Of a stretch of 64,000 nt of DNA, positions 27,983-36,552 are shown piece after piece. The translations under genes and the position numbers were made by a program. Source of the DNA: DAIDKA01 sp035943195 (lineage in GTDB: Bacteria; Pseudomonadota; Gammaproteobacteria; Steroidobacterales; Steroidobacteraceae); the NCBI GenBank assembly GCA_035943195.1, contig DASZCK010000341.1, positions 1-64,000 of the forward strand, in the 5' to 3' direction. Position 1 is the stretch's first letter. Every line of letters begins with the position of its first letter. Under the pieces are notes generated by a model. It was not told the origin of the DNA and made no database searches. It saw only the letters and a list, made by a program, of their open reading frames with translations.

Positions 27983-28333
27983 ATGGCAAGCCGCCGCATA
28001 TCCGATACCGAACAAAACGCCCGATCCGCGCGGCCCCCCGCAACGCCGGTTGAGGTAAAGCCTGCCGGCAAACCGGCCACCACACCGGTAAAAAAGTCAG
28101 CCCGGCGTCCCGCAGCCAAATCCACGGCTGCTGCCGACAGCCCGCAGGCCGTGATCGGCACGAAGTCCGTGCCCGTGGTGTCCGTGGATGAGCGTCGCGC
28201 GCTCATTGCCCGTGCCGCCTATCTGCGCGGCGAGAGTCGTGGCTTCCCTGCAGGAGGTGAAGCAGAGGACTGGCTGGCGGCAGAAAAAGAGGTCGATGCC
28301 CTGTTGAGCGGGGGCTACCGCGCCGACCAGTAG
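27983..28333 (+). CDS. DUF2934 domain protein with basic Lys/Pro/Ala-rich N-terminus
   Basis: 116-residue protein of unknown function. The last 45 residues match the DUF2934 pattern (RRALIARAAYLRGESRGFPA, then EDWLAAEKEVDALL). The first 65 residues are low complexity, rich in Lys, Pro, Ala and Thr, and probably disordered. Start 27983 is chosen because AGGAGA lies 7 bases upstream; a start at 27938 would add 15 residues. It stands alone between galU and an ABC exporter. DUF2934 proteins are small and uncharacterised; a nucleic-acid-binding basic tail is only a guess. Confidence 0.75.
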   Translation: MASRRISDTEQNARSARPPATPVEVKPAGKPATTPVKKSARRPAAKSTAAADSPQAVIGTKSVPVVSVDERRALIARAAYLRGESRGFPAGGEAEDWLAAEKEVDALLSGGYRADQ

Positions 28334-28368
28334 CCCCACGTTCTGCGCTTCCGGACCAAGGGATGGTA

Positions 28369-28396
28369 TTGCCAAACTGGTTTAGTGTGATATAAC
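28369..28396 (+). promoter_or_regulatory. Candidate sigma-70 promoter
   Basis: TTGCCA (28369-28374) and TATAAC (28391-28396) are separated by 16 bases in a locally AT-rich stretch of otherwise GC-rich DNA. GTGT and ACAC flank the -10 box as a small inverted repeat. It points toward the ABC exporter genes, whose first ATG is 450 bases downstream. Confidence 0.45.
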
Positions 28397-28437
28397 ACCA
28401 TCACAAGATAGGCGCCGTTCCGGGGGACCTCTGGCGT

Positions 28438-28683
28438 ATGGACGAGAAGACCAAACAGCCCAAGCGATTGCGCATTGATCGCGAAGAAGGCGCACGTTCG
28501 CCTCGTGATTCACGACGTTCGGCGCGTGTTCGAGTTGGTGCGTCCTCCGCGCGCAACCGCCGGAGCAGGCCGGAGCCGCAAAGATTGCCGCGCCAGCCGC
28601 CGCGATCGCGGATTTCGCGGCGACCCCTATCGCCGCCTCGGACACCCAGGACATGGCTCCTTCCACTGTGGTTTTTCCCGTAG
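28438..28683 (+). CDS. Doubtful 81-residue basic reading frame
   Basis: ATG 28438 is preceded by a purine-rich GGGGGA about 10 bases upstream and lies 42 bases after the promoter-like -10 box. The product starts MDEKTKQPKRLRIDREEGAR and then becomes Arg/Ser/Pro-rich, which is typical of a frame read by chance in GC-rich DNA. No family is recognised. An overlapping frame (28475-28795) is an equally weak candidate. It may be a remnant or not coding at all. Confidence 0.2.
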   Translation: MDEKTKQPKRLRIDREEGARSPRDSRRSARVRVGASSARNRRSRPEPQRLPRQPPRSRISRRPLSPPRTPRTWLLPLWFFP

Positions 28684-28845
28684 CGGTATGGGCACCATCG
28701 TTCCTATGAATTTGTTGGAATCTCAAATGGACGTGAGCAAGAACTTTATATGCCGCGCCCGTGTCAACTCCAAGGTCACGGTAAAGTACGCGTAGGACAC
28801 ACGCGCGAGAGTCGATTCTGAACCAAACACAAGAGGGGAGGCTCC

Positions 28846-29537
<692 letters not shown>

Positions 29538-29541
<4 letters not shown>

Positions 29542-30698
29542 AGTACCTGCCGCTGGTCTGGGCGGCGCTGCGGCGCAAACCGACACGAACGTTGCTCACG
29601 TGTTTTTCGATCGTGACCGCGTTCTTTCTGTTTGGCACCCTGCAGGGCATCAATGTCGGAATCGACAATGTCCTGAAGCTCACCAGCGTCTCGCACCTGA
29701 TCGTGCAGAGCCGGGTGAATCAGGGTGCGGCCATGCCGCTCGCCCACAAGGTGCAGATCGAGTCGATCCCGGGTGTCACGGCGGTGGCACCGTTCGGCAT
29801 CGTCATCGGCACTTACCAGCAGCCAAGCAATCCGATGGTCATCATCGGTACGGACTTCGATGCGATGCTCAAGATCAGCACCGATCTCATGGTCACGCCG
29901 GATCAGGCCGCGGCGATGCGTCGCACGCGCAATGGCGTCATCGTGGGCGTCACCACGATGAAGCAGTACGGCTGGAAGGTCGGCGATCGGATTCCGCTCC
30001 GGGGCATCGCCCCCAAGGCCGACGGTTCCAATGACTGGCAGTTCGACATCGTCGGCACCTACACCCTGCAGCAGCCGGACTGGGCGACCCGCATTTTTGC
30101 GAACTACGATTTCGTCAACGAGGCCCTTGCCACCGGAAAGAACCAGTCGATATTGTTCTACGTTGGCATCAATGACCCGGCGAAATCCGCCGCGATTGCC
30201 CAGGCCATCGATGACCGTTTTGCGAATTCACCTAATCAGACCAACACCGCCAATGAAAAGGACTCGATCGAGACCACCTTGGGGCAAATCGGGGACCGCA
30301 AGCTCCTGATCAATGGCGTATGCATTGCGGTGCTGTTCACGCTGCTATTCCTGACTTTCAATACGATTGCGCAGTCGGTACGCGAGCGCACCGCGGAGCT
30401 CGCGGTATTAAAGACTCTCGGCTTCACGGACGCGAGCGTGCAGTGGTTGGTACTGGCCGAAGCGCTGACATTGGCAATGGTCGCGGGGGCGCTGGGCGTG
30501 GCGCTCGCCTCACGGGTGCTGCCTTGGCTCACCTCCGGACCGACCTTGGCCGCGCAGGGTATCGGCGCCCAGCATATCCCGGGTCTGGTATATGCGGCGG
30601 CGGCCGCGGTTGCCCTGGTGCTGGCGCTTATCAGCGGCGTTATACCGGCATGGCGCGCGCGCCAGCTGAACATCGTCGCTGCTCTGTCGGGACGCTAG
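29538..30698 (+). CDS. FtsX-like ABC transporter permease (first)
   Basis: Permease of 386 residues of the MacB/FtsX type. It has an N-terminal membrane helix (about 17-38), a large periplasmic MacB-PCD-like domain (about 40-265) and three C-terminal helices (about 270-380) with the FtsX pattern RERTAELAVLKTLGFTDASVQWLVLAEAL. The start is GTG, overlapping the ATPase gene. A second permease gene follows after 9 bases, suggesting a heterodimer. No membrane-fusion protein or outer-membrane partner is adjacent, so the substrate and the exit route are unclear. Confidence 0.88.
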
Positions 30699-30707
30699 GG
30701 TCATATC

Positions 30708-31904
30708 ATGAAGTTAACGACCCAACTGCTCGCGGTCTCCTCGATCAGTCTGCGCAGCCTGCCGAGCCGGGTGGCATCCTCGGCAGTCATTGTGATGGGC
30801 ACGGCGGGGGTAGTGTTCGTACTGCTGTCGGTGCTGGCGCTGTCGACCGGCCTCGCCGATTCATTGAACGAGACGGGTAGTGCGGATCGCGCCATTGTGC
30901 TGCACCAGCAGGCGGCCAATGAGATCGGCAGCAGCCTGCCGCATGACTCCGTCGCGACAATCCTGGATGCGCCCGGCATTGCCAAGGATCCGGCCCACCG
31001 GGCGATTGCCTCAACGGAGGCCATTGCTTCGGTGAATTTGCCGCGCAAGGACAATGGCAAGCTCAGCACACTCATCCTTCGTGGCGTTTCCACGGATGAG
31101 CTACTGCGCCTGCGGCCCGAACTGCACCTGGTGCAGGGGCGGATGTTCACCGCCGGTCTTCGCGAGATCATCGTCGGCAAGGCCGCCTCGGAGCGATATG
31201 CAAATTTGGGCCTGGGCGGCCGCCCGAATTTTGGTGGCGACCAGTGGACGGTGGTGGGCATCTTCGATAGCGGCGGTGGCGCCCATGACTCAGAAGTGAT
31301 GGGTGATATTGATACCGCACTGGCCGCCTATCAGCGCACTACCTACAATTCGGTGGTCCTGAAGCTGGACGGTCCGACGGGCTTTTCGACCTTGCGTGCA
31401 GCCCTGCAGCACGATCCGACTCTTTCGGTGGACGTGTTCAAGGAAATCGACTACTACGCGCGGCAGTCGCAGACCTTCGCCAGCTTTCTATCACTGATTG
31501 CAAAGGCCATCTGCACCATCATGGCGATAGGTGCGGTATTCGCCGCCTTGAATACCATGTACTCGGCCGTCAGCACGCGCGCGGTTGAGATTGCGACTTT
31601 GCGTGCCATTGGTTACGGCGCGGTGGGCGTGGTGGTGTCGGTCATGATCGAGGCGCTGGTGTTGTCCATCTTGGGTGCGGCAGTCGGTGCTGGCCTGGCC
31701 TGGGCCGTGTTTGACGGCCATACCGTTAGCAGCCTCGCAGGCGGTGGCGGCCTCGCGCAAGTCGTGTTCCACCTGCACATCGGTGCGGCGCTGTTCACCT
31801 TGGGAATCGTCTGGGCGTGCGTCGTGGGCCTGATCGGTGGCCTGTTACCGGCGATCCGTGCTGCACGCATACCGGTGGCGGTGGCGCTGCGCGCTATTGC
31901 CTAG
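30708..31904 (+). CDS. FtsX-like ABC transporter permease (second)
   Basis: Second permease, 398 residues. An N-terminal helix (about 25-48, VIVMGTAGVVFVLLSVLALS) is followed by a periplasmic domain and the FtsX helices (about 265-395) with STRAVEIATLRAIGYGAVGVVVSVMIEALVLS. It resembles the first permease in layout but not closely in sequence, consistent with a heterodimeric exporter like LolCE or YbbP-type systems. It is the last gene of the three-gene operon, and its stop abuts a truncated phzF-like start on the opposite strand. Confidence 0.88.
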   Translation: MKLTTQLLAVSSISLRSLPSRVASSAVIVMGTAGVVFVLLSVLALSTGLADSLNETGSADRAIVLHQQAANEIGSSLPHDSVATILDAPGIAKDPAHRAIASTEAIASVNLPRKDNGKLSTLILRGVSTDELLRLRPELHLVQGRMFTAGLREIIVGKAASERYANLGLGGRPNFGGDQWTVVGIFDSGGGAHDSEVMGDIDTALAAYQRTTYNSVVLKLDGPTGFSTLRAALQHDPTLSVDVFKEIDYYARQSQTFASFLSLIAKAICTIMAIGAVFAALNTMYSAVSTRAVEIATLRAIGYGAVGVVVSVMIEALVLSILGAAVGAGLAWAVFDGHTVSSLAGGGGLAQVVFHLHIGAALFTLGIVWACVVGLIGGLLPAIRAARIPVAVALRAIA

Positions 31905-31949
31905 ATCCACGCGTTCACCGAGCAGGCGGCAGTGCAGATCGCCGCCGCG

Positions 31950-32030
31950 GTCGAGGCGCATCACCGCGGCCGGATTACCGGCGAAGCGCCGCGTGGTGAA
32001 GGCGTCAACCTGAAATATCGGGACGCGCAT
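31950..32030 (-). pseudogene. Truncated PhzF-family start
   Basis: On the minus strand the first 27 codons after ATG 32030 read MRVPIFQVDAFTTRRFAGNP and on to AAVMRLD. This is the characteristic N-terminus of PhzF-family isomerase/epimerase proteins, which are usually about 260-300 residues. The ATG overlaps the stop of the NTF2-like gene (TGATG), as in a working operon. Similarity stops near 31950 and the frame runs into the end of the ABC permease gene, so the rest is missing. A deletion or rearrangement at this junction is the simplest explanation. Confidence 0.6.
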
Positions 32031-32626
32031 CAGAACATCGTATTGGCGTTGTCGGCGTGCTCGGGGATGGGCTGAATGACATCCCAGTGTTCCACCACCT
32101 TGCCGTCCTTGATACGGAAGATGTCGACCACCGACTCGCCGTGCGGGTTCGGGCCGCTTTTGCCATGCAGGTGCAACACCACCAGGTCGCCTTCGGCGAT
32201 CACCTTTTTCACCTCATAGTGGTGCTGCGGGAAGCTCTCCTTGAACTTCCTCACCCATTCGGCGATGCCCGCGTGGCCGTCGGTGGCGTAGGGCGCATGT
32301 TGCTTGTACTCGGCGCCCATGTAGGCGCGGGCCCCTTCATAGTCTTTTTCGCCGATCAGCTTGTGATAGAAATCCAGCACCAGTTTTTTGTTGCGTGCCA
32401 GCTGTGCGCCGACCGACTGCTCCTTCCTGGCCGCCTTGCGGAAGGTGCGGCGTGCGCGGCCCTTGACCTCATCGCGCGCAGCGCCGACCTTGGCGCTGAT
32501 GCGTGCAAGGAGCTTCGCCGCCTTGACCTTCATTCCGGGTTTGGATTTGGCTTTGACCTTGATAGCCACCTTCACCTTGGGTTTTCTCCGGCCGGTGCTG
32601 TGGCTGCGTTTGGATCTCCTCGCCAT
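32030..32626 (-). CDS. NTF2/SnoaL-like protein with histone-H1-like basic N-terminal tail
   Basis: 198 residues in two parts. The first 75 are extremely Lys/Arg/Ala-rich (RRKPKVKVAIKVKAKSKPG and AAKLLARISAKVGAARDEVK), resembling bacterial histone-H1-like tails. The rest is an NTF2-fold SnoaL-like domain (NKKLVLDFYHKLIGEKDYEG, YKQHAPYATDG, VVDIFRIKDGKVVEHWDVIQ). ATG 32626 is preferred because GGAAGGG lies just upstream. Two paralogues without the tail occur at 58181 and 58624. SnoaL-like domains bind small hydrophobic ligands or catalyse isomerisation; the tail suggests nucleic acid or polyanion binding. Confidence 0.8.
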   Translation of the reverse strand: MARRSKRSHSTGRRKPKVKVAIKVKAKSKPGMKVKAAKLLARISAKVGAARDEVKGRARRTFRKAARKEQSVGAQLARNKKLVLDFYHKLIGEKDYEGARAYMGAEYKQHAPYATDGHAGIAEWVRKFKESFPQHHYEVKKVIAEGDLVVLHLHGKSGPNPHGESVVDIFRIKDGKVVEHWDVIQPIPEHADNANTMF

Positions 32627-32708
32627 AACTGCCCTTCCTTGAAGATTCGCACTCGAATAGGTAGGAACTAGAGCAGAGGCGGGCGCGGCCCGCAAGTCGG
32701 CCGACGCC

Positions 32709-32879
32709 TCAATCGTCGGATGACTTCGGTCCGCCCTTGCGGCGCGTCACGGCCTGGCGCAGCAGAAATTCTATCTGGGCGTTGATGCTGCGCAGGTCAT
32801 CCGCGGCCCAGCGTTCCAGCTCCTTCCACAGCTCCGGCGACAGTCGCAGCAGGAAGGCCTTGCGATCGGCGGTAGCCAC
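32709..32879 (-). CDS. Small Arc-type ribbon-helix-helix DNA-binding protein
   Basis: A 56-residue product starting at GTG 32879, two bases after the stop of the SPFH gene: (M)ATADRKAFLLRLSPELWKE, then LERWAADDLRSINAQIEFLL and a basic tail. The short beta strand KAFLLRL followed by two helices and the SINAQIEFLL helix is the Arc/MetJ ribbon-helix-helix pattern. Such small proteins commonly sit next to SPFH/slipin genes and are annotated as Arc-family DNA-binding proteins. It probably autoregulates the SPFH operon. It is easily missed because of its size and GTG start. Confidence 0.78.
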   Translation of the reverse strand: MATADRKAFLLRLSPELWKELERWAADDLRSINAQIEFLLRQAVTRRKGGPKSSDD

Positions 32880-32881
32880 GG

Positions 32882-33880
32882 CTAGCTGTACAAGGTGCCT
32901 GTGTTGATCACGGGCGAGGCATCGGAGTTGCCGCAGAGCACGACCAGCAGGTTGCTCACCATGGCGGCCTTGCGCTCATCATCCAGCGTCACCGTGTTCT
33001 GGCGTTCCAGCTCGGCGAGCGCCATGTGCACCATGCCGACGGCATTCTGCACGATGATCTGGCGGGCCGAGATGATGGCCTCGGCCTGCTGCCGACGCAG
33101 CATGATCGGCGCGATTTCCGCGGCGTACGCCAGGTGAGTCAGGCGCGCTTCCTCGACCAGGACACCGGCCTTGGCGAGCCGCTGCTGCAGTTCCTGCGCC
33201 AGTTCATGGGCGACCTCGTCGGCGCTGCCGCGCAAGGTCGGCTCGCTCTCATGCCCATGATCATAGGCAAAGCGGCTGGCGATGCTGCGCAGGGCGGACT
33301 CGGACTGGACTTCCACATAGCTCGCAAAGTCTGCGACATCGAACACCGCCATGGCGGTGTCCTGCACCCGCCAGACCACGACGGCGGCAATTTCCACCGG
33401 ATTGCCCCGCTTGTCGTTGACCTTGAGGGTCGGACTGTTGAAGTTGTTCGCCCGCAGCGAGAGCTTGCTCGACCACCATTGCTGGCCGCCGATTCCGGTG
33501 GTGGCTTGGCCGCCGATACGCGTCTGGCCGAGGGAGTCCGGCCGCCACTGGCCTTTGCTCGGCACGCGCCCGCGGTAGCGCGCGTAGAAGGGGTTCGCCC
33601 AGTGGAAGCCGCTGTCACGCACCGTGCCGCGATAATGCCCGAACAGGATCAGCACCCTGGCCTCATTGGGCTGCAGGGAGAAATGTCCCTTCAGCGACAG
33701 CACGCCCAGGGCGCTGACGAGCAGGGCGACGAAGATCACGCCGGCGGGCCGGGGCTGAGTGGTGGCCGCGAGCGCCAGGGGCGCCGCGCTCACCAACAGC
33801 AGGTTGATCACCAACATCGGGAAGCCTCCGAAGGCGTGGATGGGGCGTTCCTGGGAGGCGGCGGGAATAGGCGAAACCAT
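32882..33880 (-). CDS. SPFH/band 7 (stomatin/prohibitin-type) membrane protein
   Basis: 332 residues. Two hydrophobic stretches near the N-terminus (about 22-38 and 46-62) are followed by the SPFH domain: NEARVLILFGHYRGTVRDSG and GFHWANPF, then NPVEIAAVVVWRV, then VEEARLTHLAYAAEIAPIML. A helical region with MLRRQQAEAIISARQIIV follows. Such proteins form large oligomeric cages or microdomains in the inner membrane. ATG 33880 has GGAG upstream. It is translationally linked to the small RHH gene behind it. A second, different SPFH gene lies 1.7 kb to the right. Confidence 0.9.
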   Translation of the reverse strand: MVSPIPAASQERPIHAFGGFPMLVINLLLVSAAPLALAATTQPRPAGVIFVALLVSALGVLSLKGHFSLQPNEARVLILFGHYRGTVRDSGFHWANPFYARYRGRVPSKGQWRPDSLGQTRIGGQATTGIGGQQWWSSKLSLRANNFNSPTLKVNDKRGNPVEIAAVVVWRVQDTAMAVFDVADFASYVEVQSESALRSIASRFAYDHGHESEPTLRGSADEVAHELAQELQQRLAKAGVLVEEARLTHLAYAAEIAPIMLRRQQAEAIISARQIIVQNAVGMVHMALAELERQNTVTLDDERKAAMVSNLLVVLCGNSDASPVINTGTLYS

Positions 33881-33921
33881 GGGATGCTCCGGGTATATAG
33901 CAGAGTGATATCATAAAGACA

Positions 33922-34701
33922 TCATGGTCCCAAAGCAAGCGGTCGTGCCCAGAACAGTCCCGTCTGCCCGGTAAAGCTGCCGTCCGCTTCGATCTGTAAG
34001 GCGCGCTGCACTTCCGCGGGCGCGGCCGCCTGCAACATACGGATGGCGGTGACCAGCGCGGGTGGGGTGCCCATCCGCTCGATCCATGGCGCGAACTCGA
34101 TGCGCGTGTTCCAGCTGCAATGCTCGACCTCGCAGAAGCCAGCCTGCTGCAGCAGGCTCCGCCACTCGCTGATACTACGGTCGCGGACGTGAGAGGTGTC
34201 GCGCAGCAGCTCCAGGCTCTGCAGGTGGGTATCCACCAGCGCATGCTCCTCGCCGAGAAAGTCGATGAGGAGGAGGTAGCCATCGGGTTTCACCACCCGG
34301 CGCATTTCATCCAGTGCCCGCGGCACATCCAACCAGTGATGCGCGCTGTAGCGGGTGCTGACCAGATCAAAGCTCGCTGCCGCGAAGGGCAGGGCGGCCG
34401 CGACTGCCTCGCAGGTTTCGATCCCGGTCAGGCCGCGTTGCGCGGCCGCCTCACGTACCGTCGTCAGCATCCCCGGGGAGGGATCCAGCGCCACCATCCG
34501 AGCGACCGCTGGCGCGAGTGCGAAGCTCAAATGTCCGGCACCGGTGCCGACATCCAGTGCCTGGGCAGCCCGTCCCAGATACTGTTGCACACGCTCACGG
34601 GCCGCCGCCAGATCCGGGCCGGCGGCGTGCACGCGGCTCGCCAGATAGGCCTGGGCCCGTGGGTTGAACTGCTCGTGGACCGCTTCGCGGTGGCTGCGCA
34701 T
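33922..34701 (-). CDS. Class I SAM-dependent methyltransferase
   Basis: 259 residues of the Methyltransf_11/UbiE-like type. The SAM motif is LDVGTGAGHLSFAL (about residue 50), followed by MVALDPSPGML, AVAAALPFAAASFDLVSTRY, and DGYLLLIDFLGEEH. ATG 34701 is preferred to a start 11 codons upstream because it fits the family N-terminus. It is divergent from an XRE-type regulator with 77 bases between, and that regulator is the obvious candidate controller. The substrate cannot be deduced. Confidence 0.85.
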   Translation of the reverse strand: MRSHREAVHEQFNPRAQAYLASRVHAAGPDLAAARERVQQYLGRAAQALDVGTGAGHLSFALAPAVARMVALDPSPGMLTTVREAAAQRGLTGIETCEAVAAALPFAAASFDLVSTRYSAHHWLDVPRALDEMRRVVKPDGYLLLIDFLGEEHALVDTHLQSLELLRDTSHVRDRSISEWRSLLQQAGFCEVEHCSWNTRIEFAPWIERMGTPPALVTAIRMLQAAAPAEVQRALQIEADGSFTGQTGLFWARPLALGP

Positions 34702-34741
34702 GGTGACTCCCGTGACTTCACGGCCAGTGTGCACGGCTTGT

Positions 34742-34776
34742 TATACTGGTAGGAGTCAGGCACTTATCCTATTATA
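34742..34776. promoter_or_regulatory. Divergent promoter/operator region
   Basis: An imperfect inverted repeat with TATA-(4)-TAGGA on the left (34742-34754) and TCCTA-(1)-TATA on the right (34767-34776). The right arm read on the minus strand contains a perfect TATAAT (34771-34776) and the left arm holds TATACT on the plus strand (34742-34747). It lies directly between the methyltransferase and XRE regulator starts and could serve both. The binding role is inferred. Confidence 0.45.
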
Positions 34777-34778
34777 CA

Positions 34779-35555
34779 ATGCACCCGTCATCGCGCTTGC
34801 TGGGCGAATTTCTGCGCGCACGCCGCGAGTCATTGCGGCCGCCGGAGCTGGGACTGCCGCAGCGCCAGCGGCGCCGCACGCCGGGCCTGCGGCGCGAGGA
34901 AGTGGCGCAGTTGTGCGGCATCAGTCCCACCTGGTACACCTGGATAGAACAGGGACGCACCGCTGCGATCTCCCCGGCGACCCTGGTGGCTCTGTCGCAG
35001 GGACTGCACCTCACACCGGCCGAACGTGCCTATCTGTTTGAGATCGCGGGGCGCCTTGATCCGGCGCCCCCCGGGCCGGCGCTGACCGACGGCCAGGAGC
35101 TGTCCGGGCTGCTGCAGGCCATTCGCACGCCCGCTTACGTACTGGACCAGTACTGGAACGCGCTGCACTGGAACCGGGCCGCCGCGCAACTCTTCGGCGA
35201 CTGGTTGACCATGCCGACGCCGAATCTGCTGCGCTATGTGTTCCTGCACCCGCGGGCGAGAGGCCTGCTGCTGGACTGGGAGGAGCGGGCGCGACGCCTG
35301 GTCGCGGAATTCCGCGCCGACATGCCGCGCATGCGCGACGACCCGCAACGTTCGGCGTTGGTCGAGGAGTTGAGCCGCGGCAGTCGCGAGTTCGCCTCCG
35401 GCTGGCATTCTCAGCAGGTGCTGGTGCGCGATGGCGGCCGCCGCAGTTTCCGCGCCGCGCGTGGCGGTGTTGCGCACTACGAGCAGCACATCCTGCGCGT
35501 GGTGCGCCGCCCGGATCTGCGCATCACCGTGCTGGTGCCGATCGCGACCCGGTAA
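34779..35555 (+). CDS. XRE-family regulator with MmyB-like ligand-binding domain
   Basis: 258 residues. An N-terminal Cro/C1-type helix-turn-helix (about 10-88) includes RREEVAQLCGISPTWYTWIEQGR. A C-terminal MmyB-like domain (about 105-255) follows: YVLDQYWNALHWNRAAAQLF and FLHPRARGLLLDWEERARRLV. MmyB domains bind fatty-acid-like or other small ligands in characterised homologues. It is divergent from a methyltransferase gene across a short operator-like gap and probably controls it. The SPFH gene downstream has its own start region. Confidence 0.9.
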   Translation: MHPSSRLLGEFLRARRESLRPPELGLPQRQRRRTPGLRREEVAQLCGISPTWYTWIEQGRTAAISPATLVALSQGLHLTPAERAYLFEIAGRLDPAPPGPALTDGQELSGLLQAIRTPAYVLDQYWNALHWNRAAAQLFGDWLTMPTPNLLRYVFLHPRARGLLLDWEERARRLVAEFRADMPRMRDDPQRSALVEELSRGSREFASGWHSQQVLVRDGGRRSFRAARGGVAHYEQHILRVVRRPDLRITVLVPIATR

Positions 35556-35616
35556 ATGTTACCGATGCATGGGCGTATACTGCCGCCCGTTTACCGCCCG
35601 CAAGGATTGCACATTC

Positions 35617-36552
35617 ATGTATTCCTATCTGTTGATTGCCATCTTCCTGATCGTGGTGCTGTATCTGATCGGCTCTTTGTTCCGCACCGTGCCGCAGGCC
35701 ACCGTCGCGGTAGTGACGATGTTCGGCCGCTATCACCGCATCATGCGCGAGGGCCTGAACTTCAAGATGCCCTGGGAGCGGGTCGCCTACCGCTTGTCGC
35801 TGCAGAACCGCGCCCTGCAGCTGGAATTCCAGGCCATTACACAGGATCAGGCCAACGTGAAGTTCGCCACCATGGTGCTGTACGCGGTGGCCGCGGCGGA
35901 TGAGGACTCGGTCAAGAAGGCGGTGTTCAGTTTCGCCACCGGGCAGGAGTTTCAACTGGCGCTGCAGCGGACCATCGACGGTTCCATCCGCCAGTTCGTG
36001 GCGACCACCAAGCAGTCGGACATTCTGGGCATGCGTGCGGAGATCGTCGATCACACCAAGAAGAACCTCGACGAGGTGGTGCTGGCCTGGGGCTACGTGG
36101 TGCGCGACATCCAGATCACCGACATGACCTTCGACAAGGAAATCATCGATTCGATGGCGCGCGTGGTGTCCTCCAAGAACCTGCTGGCCGCGGCCTCCAA
36201 TGAAGGCGCGGCGCTTTTGGTCAAGCGCACCAAGGATGCGGAAGCCGAGGCGGCCTTCCGCACCATCGGCGCGGAAGCGGAGAAAAAGGCCTCGGCGCTG
36301 CGCGGCGAGGGCCTGGCGCTGTTCCGCAAGAACATTGCCGAAGGCATGAAGGGTGCGGCCGACAGTCTCAAGAGCGCCGGCGTGAACCCGGAGTTCCTGC
36401 TGTTCCTCGAATACACCGATGCGATGAAGTACGTGGCCGAGCATGGCTCTGGCAAAGTGGTGTTCATGGATAACGGCGCGGCCTCGGCCGCGCGCGTGGT
36501 GCAGGGCATCTTGTCCATGGAGTCCTCCTTCCCGGGTGAGAAAGGCGCATGA
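35617..36552 (+). CDS. SPFH-domain (HIR/stomatin-like) membrane protein
   Basis: 311 residues. One N-terminal membrane helix (about 4-22, YLLIAIFLIVVLYLIGSLF) is followed by an SPFH domain (about 24-215): QATVAVVTMFGRYHRIMREG, RALQLEFQAITQDQANVKF, and DITDMTF-like segments. A coiled helical tail contains RTKDAEAEAAFRTIGAEAEK. It resembles stomatin and plant HIR proteins. The C-terminal end overlaps the next gene by 4 bases (ATGA), linking it to a secreted tandem-domain protein and a GST. It differs clearly from the SPFH protein at 32882. Confidence 0.88.
   Translation: MYSYLLIAIFLIVVLYLIGSLFRTVPQATVAVVTMFGRYHRIMREGLNFKMPWERVAYRLSLQNRALQLEFQAITQDQANVKFATMVLYAVAAADEDSVKKAVFSFATGQEFQLALQRTIDGSIRQFVATTKQSDILGMRAEIVDHTKKNLDEVVLAWGYVVRDIQITDMTFDKEIIDSMARVVSSKNLLAAASNEGAALLVKRTKDAEAEAAFRTIGAEAEKKASALRGEGLALFRKNIAEGMKGAADSLKSAGVNPEFLLFLEYTDAMKYVAEHGSGKVVFMDNGAASAARVVQGILSMESSFPGEKGA

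Larger units (their letters stand above)
28334..28845 (+). other. 512-bp gap without a secure gene
   Basis: Between the DUF2934 gene and the ABC exporter no reading frame has a recognisable product. The left part contains an AT-rich promoter-like segment (28369-28396). The middle is GC-rich with several overlapping low-complexity frames on both strands. The right end has a good ribosome-binding site (AGGGGAGG) for the ABC gene at 28846. It could hold a small RNA, a decayed gene, or a long leader. Confidence 0.6.
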
